A model generated the notes under the pieces. The model saw only the letters and a list, made by a program, of their open reading frames with translations, was not told the origin of the DNA and searched no databases. From DAOTTW01 sp034437615 (GTDB taxonomy: Bacteria > Chloroflexota > Anaerolineae > Aggregatilineales > Phototrophicaceae), in assembly GCA_034437615.1 (NCBI GenBank), contig DAOTTW010000022.1:1-30444 (forward strand): 30,444 bases of DNA, in the 5' to 3' direction. Position numbers and translations under genes: made by a program. How positions within the stretch are numbered: position 1 is the stretch's first letter; each line of letters opens with the position of its first letter. Positions 24,766 to 30,444 of the stretch are shown here, one piece after another.

Positions 24766-26546
24766 ATTCACGTCGGCGGCGGCGTGGTGCGCCGCGCTTG
24801 TTTTTCATCTCTAGCTTGCTGATTCTGGTGGCGCTGATCCTGTTTATCAACGAATTGCTGAGCTTCACACAGCGCGAGGACCGCTTGCCTGGGGGTATTC
24901 AAGTGGGTGGGGTGGCCGTCGGCAGTGAGCGCGAGGACCGTGCTAGCGCCATGATCGAGCAGGCGTATGCGGAACCTGTCTTGCTGTACTATCGCAACAA
25001 CCCGATTGTGCTGAACCCGGATACGGTGGGCTTCCGTGTGAGTACCGAGGCTATGCTTGCAGACGCGATAACATCCGGCGAGGCAGGGGGTGGCTTCTGG
25101 GGGCGTTTTGTGCGTTATCTGCTAGGCGAAGAGGATGCGACCACGCGCAATGTGCCGCTAGCAGCAGATTATCAGCGTAGTGTGCTGCGGGGTGAACTGG
25201 AGGACATCGCACAGCGCTACGACCGCACGGGTGGTCAGGCCGGGTATGACCTGCAAACGCTGACGATCTTTTCGGGTGATGACGGCTTTCAGCTAAATAT
25301 TGAGGGAGCCATGCAGCGCGTTGACGAGGCCCTACGCCGCCCTGATAACCGCACTGTCGAATTGCCCGTGCAGCCAAGCGCCTATTCTCAGCCAAGCCTG
25401 GACGTTTTGCGGGAGATGATCGTCAACTATCTGGATTCGCAAGGCTTTATCTACGATGGGCAATCAACGGTTGCATCCGTTTACATCCAGGACCTGACCA
25501 CAGGCGACGAAATCAATATCCTGAGCGATGTGGCCTATACAGCGGCCAGCACGATCAAGGTCGGCATCCTGATTGATTACTTCAAAGAGCTAGACAGCGC
25601 ACCAACCCAGGATGATGCGTGGTTGATGGCGAATTCGCTGCTGTGTAGCGCCAACAGCACATCGAATCTGATTATGCGTAGCATCCTCGGTAATGGCGAT
25701 CAGTTCGATGGTATTGCCAGTGTGACCGATGTGATGCAGTTTATCGGCGCGGGCAATACCTTTTTGACAGCACCGTTTATTGATGGCTCTGTCGGTCAAG
25801 AGTTGGGTTCGATAGCGGCCCCGCAAACGGCCTCAAACCCGAACTTCAACACAGACCCAGATGCGTTTAATCAGACGACTGCTGAGGACATCGGCACGAT
25901 GTTCAGCATGATTTACGACTGCGCGAATTACGGCTCTGGGCTGATGACGGCCTACCCGGATGGGTCGTTTACACAGCAGGAATGCCGCCAGATGCTCGAA
26001 TTGATGAGTGCGAACGATCTGGGGCGTCTGCTGCAAGGGGGCATCCCGCAAGGCGTGCGTATCTCACACAAAAATGGCTGGGCTTTCGAGACAGTCGGCA
26101 ACGCGGGGATTGTGTTCCCACCGAATGGGCGCGATTACGTGATCGCTGTCTTCTTATGGGAGGATACCGGGGAGCGTGGTTTTCAGGATCATGTGAGCTT
26201 GTGGCCGTTGCTAGAGGAAATCTCACGCGCTACGTGGAATTACTTCAACCCGGATTCGGCGATGCTGACGCGGCGCAGCAATTTACCGCAGACAGCCCAG
26301 GAATGCTTTAAACAGGATAACGCAGGCAACCGCGATTACGTGTATCTGCCGCCCTACGGTGAGGTGGACCTGAATGACATCAATGCATGGCGGCAAGATC
26401 AGCTTGCACAGCAGGCACAGCAAGAAGCGACATCACCGGATACGTCAGCAGAGCCGCCCGTCCTGCCGACGCCAGCGCCGCCCGTCGCCACGCCATTACC
26501 GACGCTGACACCGTTTAACTTCGGCGGCGGCGACACGACACGCTAA
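24753..26546 (+). CDS. Membrane-anchored class A beta-lactamase/PBP-fold serine hydrolase
   Basis: The product is 597 residues. Basic N-terminus RLNSRRRRRG is followed by a membrane helix (about 15-37), a 200-residue N-terminal region of unknown fold with a repeat-like pattern of YNNPIVLNP type, and a catalytic domain at about 240-500. Serine-enzyme motifs are present: S266-T-I-K269, S299-A-N301, and K440-N-G442 in place of the common KTG. No clear omega-loop Glu-x2-x-Asn is visible, so wall carboxypeptidase or esterase activity is more likely than antibiotic hydrolysis. The tail is Pro/Thr-rich (PTPAPPVATPLPTLTP). It overlaps the Nudix gene by 13 bases. Confidence 0.87.
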   Translation: MARLNSRRRRRGAPRLFFISSLLILVALILFINELLSFTQREDRLPGGIQVGGVAVGSEREDRASAMIEQAYAEPVLLYYRNNPIVLNPDTVGFRVSTEAMLADAITSGEAGGGFWGRFVRYLLGEEDATTRNVPLAADYQRSVLRGELEDIAQRYDRTGGQAGYDLQTLTIFSGDDGFQLNIEGAMQRVDEALRRPDNRTVELPVQPSAYSQPSLDVLREMIVNYLDSQGFIYDGQSTVASVYIQDLTTGDEINILSDVAYTAASTIKVGILIDYFKELDSAPTQDDAWLMANSLLCSANSTSNLIMRSILGNGDQFDGIASVTDVMQFIGAGNTFLTAPFIDGSVGQELGSIAAPQTASNPNFNTDPDAFNQTTAEDIGTMFSMIYDCANYGSGLMTAYPDGSFTQQECRQMLELMSANDLGRLLQGGIPQGVRISHKNGWAFETVGNAGIVFPPNGRDYVIAVFLWEDTGERGFQDHVSLWPLLEEISRATWNYFNPDSAMLTRRSNLPQTAQECFKQDNAGNRDYVYLPPYGEVDLNDINAWRQDQLAQQAQQEATSPDTSAEPPVLPTPAPPVATPLPTLTPFNFGGGDTTR

Positions 26547-26586
26547 GATAGGTACGGTGTGGTTTGCATATGGACGACATGAGGCA

Positions 26587-26925
26587 TTACGTGTAGCTGC
26601 TGACTGCCTCGGCCTGTGAATTGTAGATCACGAAAATGTCATCCAGTCCGGCCATTTCCAGCACTTCACGCACGCGGTCCGATGGTCGTGCGATGCGCAG
26701 GTCACCCGCTTTGCGCTTGACTTTCTTCAATGCCGTGACGATTTCGCGTAAGCCTGCACTGCTCATGTATTCAACGCTGCTTAAGTCCAGCACGAGTTGC
26801 AGGTGGCCACCGTTAATTTCACCGTCCAGGGTTGTGCCGAGTTCGTCGGCGTTCATGCTATCTACGCGCCCGCTGACCTCGACTAAGCGCACCGCATCAT
26901 GTGCGGATACATGGATGTCTATCAT
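26587..26925 (-). CDS. STAS-domain anti-sigma factor antagonist
   Basis: The product is 112 residues, one STAS domain of the SpoIIAA/RsbV type: VRLVEVSGRVDSMNADELG, then LVLDLSSVEYMSSAGLREIV, then GDLRIARPSDRVREVLEMAG. Ser56 in YMSSAGL lies at about the position of the phosphorylated serine of the DS[ST]G motif, so partner switching with a serine kinase is possible. The frame extends to 26964. ATG at 26925 is chosen because AGGAG lies 7 bases before it and the fold begins there. No sigma factor, anti-sigma kinase or phosphatase is in the window, so it stands alone. Confidence 0.93.
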   Translation of the reverse strand: MIDIHVSAHDAVRLVEVSGRVDSMNADELGTTLDGEINGGHLQLVLDLSSVEYMSSAGLREIVTALKKVKRKAGDLRIARPSDRVREVLEMAGLDDIFVIYNSQAEAVSSYT

Positions 26926-27108
26926 TTTTACACTCCTGTGTATCAAGCTGCTGTTGCCAGACATGCTCCGTATTATATACGACCAAACGGCCTAAACGGA
27001 ATGATGGGGCTTTCAAAAAATGCTAAGGTTGTGCAGAGGCATAGCTTTTATAATCACAGCGACTATTTGAACTATCGGTATCAGCAAGGGATGATGAGGT
27101 AACTTGGT

Positions 27109-27384
27109 ATGGATTGGGGCTACATACTGTTATTAGGTGGTACGTTCGGCTGCTTCTTGATCTTGACGCAACGCATGGCACCGCAGCACAAGCGCATGAC
27201 GCGCGGCTTTATCGTGACGTTGGGCCTGATTACGCTGTTTCTTGTGTATCCTGAGCGGCAAAACGAATCGGCTGTTGGGTTGTTCATTGCGCTGTTGCTC
27301 AGCTTCTTATTTTGGTTGCTGGTTGGGCGCTATAACCCGGTACAAGAACGCGACGAAATCAAGGTTTACGGGCTAGATGATTAA
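27109..27384 (+). CDS. Small three-helix membrane protein, unknown
   Basis: The product is 91 residues with hydrophobic stretches at about 4-21, 32-48 and 56-74 and a charged tail (NPVQERDEIKVYGLDD). GAGG lies about 9 bases before the ATG. I do not recognise the family. It is a single gene, divergent from the STAS gene with 183 bases between, and convergent with mrp, sharing a terminator-like hairpin. Confidence 0.75.
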   Translation: MDWGYILLLGGTFGCFLILTQRMAPQHKRMTRGFIVTLGLITLFLVYPERQNESAVGLFIALLLSFLFWLLVGRYNPVQERDEIKVYGLDD

Positions 27385-27386
27385 GC

Positions 27387-27412
27387 GAGGGCATCTGCTG
27401 CATGATGCCCTC
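27387..27412. terminator. Shared terminator hairpin between convergent genes
   Basis: GAGGGCATC (27387-27395) and GATGCCCTC (27404-27412) form a perfect 9-base stem with an 8-base loop. It starts 3 bases after the stop of the small membrane protein and ends 10 bases before the end of mrp. T runs are lacking, so it may be a weak or factor-assisted terminator for both strands. Confidence 0.75.
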
Positions 27413-27422
27413 AAAGCCCGCT

Positions 27423-28475
27423 TTAGCCGACGACGTTAATCGGGATGACATCCGCATTTTGCAACATAACGACGCTGGTGCGTGCTGCGATGCGATGTGC
27501 TAATTCTTGAAAGGCCAGGCCCGCTTCGCTATCCGGTGAATGCGAGACGACTGGACGGCCATAGTCGCCGCCTTCGCGCACGTTGACGGATAGTGGAATA
27601 CGCCCCAGGAATTCAACGTCGCGCTGCTTGGACAGCGCTTCGCCGCCCCCGGTGCCGAAGAAATCACCGGCCATATTTTCGACAATGCCGAGTACGGGCA
27701 CCTTGAGTTGCTCGAACATGGCAACCGAACGCAAAGCATCCGAGACGGCGACTTCTTGCGGCTGCGTGACGACGACTGCACCCGCGAGCGGGAATTGCTG
27801 CGCCAGCGACAAGGGCGCATCGCCTGTGCCGGGCGGTAAATCCACGATCATGTAATCCAGCTTGGACCAGTTCACATCCGCGAAGAATTGGCGGATCGCA
27901 CTGTGCAACATCGGGCCGCGCATAATCATGGGTTTATCGGGTGGCGATAAAAAGCCGGTGCTCATGACCTGAATGCCGTGCGCGCTGATAGGCTGCATCT
28001 TTTCGTTGATGACCTTCGGGCGGCCATAGCCCAAGCCGAGCATTTGCGGGATGTTCGGGTTCAGGATGTCGGCGTCAATCAGGCCGACGCTAGCGCCAGC
28101 CCGCGCCAGCGATACAGCCAGGTTGACGGACACGGTGCTTTTGCCGACGCCGCCTTTGCCGCTACCGACGGCGATAATGCTGCGCATCGGCGCGTTTAGC
28201 TGGCCCTGGATGCGGCGGTCGGTTGGCACCTGTGCATCCCAATTAATTTTTAGCGTCTCGATGCCGTCTACTTTGCCGATCACTGCGTCATTGCAGCGTT
28301 CAATAAAGACGTTTTTCAGCGGGCAGGCGGGCGTTGTCAGCACAATCGTAAACTTGGCTGTGCTGCCCTCGATTGTCAGATCACGTACCATATTTAGCGA
28401 AACGATGTCTTTGTGTAGCTCAGGCTCAATGACGTTGCTGAGCGCGGCCATCACCTGATCTTTGATGTCTGTCAT
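27423..28475 (-). CDS. mrp: Mrp/ApbC Fe-S carrier ATPase with N-terminal MIP18 domain
   Basis: The product is 350 residues. Residues 1-85 are a MIP18/DUF59 domain (VIEPELHKDIVSLNMVRDL, TTPACPLK). The rest is the Mrp/NBP35 deviant P-loop ATPase: GSGKGGVGKSTVSVN near 105, DADILNPNIPQMLG, then DYMIVDLPPGTGD. The family carries clusters to target proteins. The CxxC pair that holds the bridging cluster in most members normally follows VENM; here that place reads VENMAGDFFGTGGGE and has no cysteine. Only the two Cys in the MIP18 part remain. The frame opens at a GTG at 28484. ATG at 28475 is chosen because GAGGAA lies 9 bases upstream. Confidence 0.95.
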   Translation of the reverse strand: MTDIKDQVMAALSNVIEPELHKDIVSLNMVRDLTIEGSTAKFTIVLTTPACPLKNVFIERCNDAVIGKVDGIETLKINWDAQVPTDRRIQGQLNAPMRSIIAVGSGKGGVGKSTVSVNLAVSLARAGASVGLIDADILNPNIPQMLGLGYGRPKVINEKMQPISAHGIQVMSTGFLSPPDKPMIMRGPMLHSAIRQFFADVNWSKLDYMIVDLPPGTGDAPLSLAQQFPLAGAVVVTQPQEVAVSDALRSVAMFEQLKVPVLGIVENMAGDFFGTGGGEALSKQRDVEFLGRIPLSVNVREGGDYGRPVVSHSPDSEAGLAFQELAHRIAARTSVVMLQNADVIPINVVG

Positions 28476-28547
28476 AAGTGACACTTCCTCGCTTATTTCA
28501 TGCTAAACGCCAGTGCTGCACCGTACAGTCAAACAATTTGTGGTGTT

Positions 28548-28567
28548 GGACGCGCAAAGGCACGTCC
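28548..28567. repeat. Family B hairpin upstream of mrp
   Basis: GGACGCGC (28548-28555) and GCACGTCC (28560-28567) pair with one mismatch and a 4-base loop, followed by CTACATGG. It is the same type as the sufB-sufD and sufD-sufS hairpins. The rest of 28476-28688 shows nothing clear. Confidence 0.65.
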
Positions 28568-28688
28568 CTACATGGTTAACGGTGGTCAAGCACTAGCGCA
28601 ATGGATGATGTGCGTATCGTGAATTATTATAATCCACATCAGCGAAATGGTCGAAGGCTTTTGTCACATCGTGCGCGGTGTTTATGCG

Positions 28689-29135
28689 TTATTTACGCGG
28701 ATGAAGCGCGTACTTTTTCACGGTGCGCCAATAACGCGAGAAGCGCTTCAGGTCAATCTCGCCGGGGTAATCGGCGAAGGGTTCGTCGCGCAGCAGCTCT
28801 AAGCGGCTACCGCTCGGCATCTGGTCGCTGATGCGCTGGCAAATCAGCCGATGGTGTGGGCTAGGGCTGACGGGCGTCAGGATGCGGCGTGCATCGTGCG
28901 CCAGTGCGAACTCAACGACTTGTTCAGCGACATCACCGCGCCGAATCGTCACAGGCAATTCCAGCAGGCATTCATAGATGAACGTGATGCGCTTCAGGCT
29001 GATGTTCCACCGTTTTAGCAGGTCGTCATCCCACACGAAGATAGCAGGTGCATCCGGTGCAGCCTGAAAGACGGGGCTGTGTGGATTCAGATTGTCGGCA
29101 TGTACCCAGATGACGGTGTTGTTATCGTCTGCCAT
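28689..29135 (-). CDS. Free-standing photolyase N-terminal (alpha/beta) domain
   Basis: The product is 148 residues and matches only the N-terminal Rossmann-like domain of DNA photolyases/cryptochromes: VIWVHADNLNPHSPVF, then APAIFVWDDDLLKRWNISLK, FIYECLLELP, RRGDVAEQVVEFALAHDARR, LICQRISDQMP and the end piece RFSRYWRTVKKYALHP. In normal photolyases this domain comes first and holds the antenna pigment; the FAD domain follows in the same chain. Here the FAD domain is on the gene just upstream and stops 2 bases before this ATG (TAA TC ATG), with GAGG inside the end of that gene. Translational coupling and a two-subunit enzyme are inferred. Confidence 0.88.
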   Translation of the reverse strand: MADDNNTVIWVHADNLNPHSPVFQAAPDAPAIFVWDDDLLKRWNISLKRITFIYECLLELPVTIRRGDVAEQVVEFALAHDARRILTPVSPSPHHRLICQRISDQMPSGSRLELLRDEPFADYPGEIDLKRFSRYWRTVKKYALHPRK

Positions 29136-29137
29136 GA

Positions 29138-30022
29138 TTAGCGCCTCTTGCCTTTCTTGCTGTGGCCTTTGCCTTTTTTGCCTCTGCCACTGATGTCGTT
29201 CGGGTCCACATTGGGGAACAGGCGCTTAGCGATTTCGTCGTAGCTGCCGACGAATTCTTCATGGCCGAATGCTTTCGGGTCGCCATCGTAGCGGCCATCT
29301 GTGAACTTCAGCACGTTATCCAGGTTATAGTAGTAGGGCTTGTGGCTAAAAGTGCTGGCCACCCACTGCCAGGACATGTTGTTGCTGGCTGGGTCGCCGT
29401 CGATGAGATGTTCTAAGAACCAGCTTGCGCCTGCTTGCCACTTCACCTGCCGCCAGTGCACGACATAAGCGGCCAGCCACATGCGGGCGTGGTTATGCAG
29501 GTAGCCCGTTTCATGTAGCTCACGGGCAAAGTCGTCTATAAATTGCACACCGGTACGCGCTTCGCGGATGTCATCCGGCAATTCGTCGGCGTAATGGTGC
29601 GCGTTGAAGCCGGTCTTGTACGGTTCTTGGTCTTGCCAGATGTCGTCACCGATTTCGATGTATTTACGCTGTAAAAAATCACGCCAGCCAAGCTCATCAA
29701 TGAACTTTTCGGCCTCTTCGGTATTGGCGGCGCGTTCGAGCGCATAATCGCGCACCTCCGCCAAACTCAGCACACCATAGCGGATGTAGGGTGAGAGGCG
29801 CGTTACGGCCCCGTCGATGAAATTGCGCGTCCTGCTGTAGGCGCGTCCGGTCTCGGCGTTTTGCAGGCGTTGCTCTGCGGCTTTGCGCCCGCCGATAGTC
29901 TCCGTCACATGGTCGTCCACTGCGGTGGCTTCAGGGAATTCGTCGCGCAGGTAGGCGATCAGGTCGTCACGGTCTGCGAAATCACGCCGCATATCCTGTA
30001 CGTGTATTTTGTTCTCAGCCAT
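29138..30022 (-). CDS. Free-standing photolyase/cryptochrome FAD-binding helical domain
   Basis: The product is 294 residues and corresponds to the C-terminal half of photolyases only. Landmarks in order: LSPYIRYGVLSLAEV (near 76), FIDELGWRDFLQRKY, GVQFIDDFARELHETGYLHN, HARMWLAAYVVHW, WFLEHLIDGDPASNNMSWQW and the end of the FAD pocket, STFSHKPYYYNLDNVLKF. The ASNN and SWQWVAST segments are where FAD and the lesion base normally contact. The tail is very basic (GRGKKGKGHSKKGKRR). ATG at 30022 lies in an 8-base overlap with the DUF2256 stop; a more upstream ATG at 30064 lacks a good ribosome-binding site, while AAGGTG precedes 30022. Confidence 0.9.
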   Translation of the reverse strand: MAENKIHVQDMRRDFADRDDLIAYLRDEFPEATAVDDHVTETIGGRKAAEQRLQNAETGRAYSRTRNFIDGAVTRLSPYIRYGVLSLAEVRDYALERAANTEEAEKFIDELGWRDFLQRKYIEIGDDIWQDQEPYKTGFNAHHYADELPDDIREARTGVQFIDDFARELHETGYLHNHARMWLAAYVVHWRQVKWQAGASWFLEHLIDGDPASNNMSWQWVASTFSHKPYYYNLDNVLKFTDGRYDGDPKAFGHEEFVGSYDEIAKRLFPNVDPNDISGRGKKGKGHSKKGKRR

Positions 30023-30200
30023 TGGCTTTTGCTTCACCTTGTATATCTTGTGTGGGCGCTGCATTGCGTTTGCTGCGGCACGCCTTACTACAATATTTTA
30101 CGTCGTCCCAGTTCTTTTCCCATTTTTTGCGCCATGTGAACGGGCGTCCACATACCACGCACGTCTTTTGAGGCAGATTTTGCTTCTTAACACCGCGCAT
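30015..30200 (-). CDS. DUF2256 small zinc-ribbon protein
   Basis: The product is 61 residues. The DUF2256 pattern is clear: NLPQKTCVVCGRPFTWRKKW, then WDDVKYCSKACRSKRN. Cys14, Cys17, Cys37 and Cys41 are placed to bind zinc in a treble-clef-like fold. DUF2256 genes are, to my knowledge, often found beside photolyase/cryptochrome genes; the function is unknown. It overlaps the FAD-domain gene by 8 bases (ATGGCTGA), so the three genes look like one coupled unit. GTG at 30224 is an alternative start; ATG at 30200 is preferred because family members begin near this point. Confidence 0.88.
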   Translation of the reverse strand: MRGVKKQNLPQKTCVVCGRPFTWRKKWEKNWDDVKYCSKACRSKRNAAPTQDIQGEAKANG

Positions 30201-30320
30201 AGGGTTCGCTACCAGTAAAAGCACATGGTCATAGTCTGGTACAGGATAGGCTAAGCGCGTGAGATGGGGATAAGCGCGTTATAAGCAGAAGGTTTTGAGG
30301 GAGAAAAAGATTGGCCGTAT

Positions 30321-30380
30321 TTTATGGCGGCTGACGCCGCCCCGGACACCCCATCGGGTGTCCCTACGGTTCAGGATGGT
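30321..30380. repeat. Intergenic hairpin repeat, family C
   Basis: GGCGGC/GCCGCC with a 4-base loop is followed by GGACACCC/GGGTGTCC with a 4-base loop and CCTACGGTTCA. It resembles 6074-6133. It lies directly after the stop of the gene entering from the right edge. Bases 30201-30320 hold nothing else clear. Confidence 0.7.
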
Positions 30381-30444
30381 TTAGCCCTCTTGATCGCGCT
30401 TTGCGGCGCGTGCGGCTTTGCGGCGCAGGGCGGCTTGCTTGCGC
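30381..30444 (-). CDS. 3' end of a gene entering from the right edge
   Basis: Twenty codons and a TAA are visible, encoding a basic, Ala-rich tail (RKQAALRRKAARAAKRDQEG). The family repeat just after the stop, as seen behind other genes here, supports a real gene end. Too little is present to name it; basic tails like this occur in several ribosomal and nucleic-acid-binding proteins. Confidence 0.4.
   Translation of the reverse strand, partial: RKQAALRRKAARAAKRDQEG

Noticed and set aside
28689..30022. A single photolyase gene broken by a frameshift
   Set aside because: The FAD domain comes before the N-terminal domain, so joining the frames would not restore a normal photolyase; each gene has its own start and ribosome-binding site.

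Overview
The window looks like ordinary chromosome from a Chloroflexota bacterium, probably Anaerolineae-like. This is inferred from gene content, not from a marker gene. The pointers are secreted proteins with Thr/Pro-rich linkers next to LysM or SH3 domains, a golvesin-like plus M23 wall protein, an SPFH/SHOCT gene, a SUF operon ending in a Rieske ferredoxin, frequent TTG/GTG starts, and short hairpin repeats between genes. I see no phage, transposase, CRISPR array or plasmid function.

Layout. Positions 1-1378 (-) hold most of a LysM protein with a glycosidase-like barrel that lacks both catalytic glutamates. Positions 1517-3751 (+) hold a three-gene set: a membrane/winged-helix protein, a helical protein and an SPFH-SHOCT protein. 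Positions 3801-9983 (-) are a complete SUF iron-sulfur operon, sufC-sufB-sufD-sufS-sufU-Rieske, read from a clear promoter near 10100. A SufT/MIP18-like gene (10366-10671) diverges from it. Positions 10834-12981 (-) encode a four-domain SH3b/barrel/golvesin/M23 protein. A tRNA-Pro(GGG) at 13188 is followed by a 400-base, A/T-rich stretch with two long hairpins. Then come a family-5 solute-binding protein and two permeases (13666-17673, +) without ATPase genes.

Positions 17781-23914 (-) are an apparent operon: a histidine-kinase-like protein whose phospho-acceptor His is Gln, a membrane-anchored LysM protein and an LCP wall-polymer ligase. Positions 24181-26546 (+) hold a Nudix hydrolase overlapping a beta-lactamase-fold serine hydrolase. 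Then come a STAS antagonist (-), a small membrane protein (+) and an Mrp/ApbC ATPase with a fused MIP18 domain (-). The right end (28689-30200, -) holds a tightly coupled trio: a DUF2256 zinc-ribbon protein, a photolyase FAD/helical domain, and a photolyase N-terminal domain on a separate downstream gene. The last 64 bases are the tail of another gene.

Two themes tie the window together. One is iron-sulfur assembly: six SUF-operon genes, the divergent MIP18 gene and the MIP18-Mrp fusion. The other is the cell envelope: two LysM proteins, SH3b/M23, LCP, a serine hydrolase and a pseudo-kinase. The most unusual points are the split and order-inverted photolyase, the two proteins that lost catalytic residues, a possible RNA structure over the permease ribosome-binding site, and a repeat that starts exactly 8 bases after three different stop codons.
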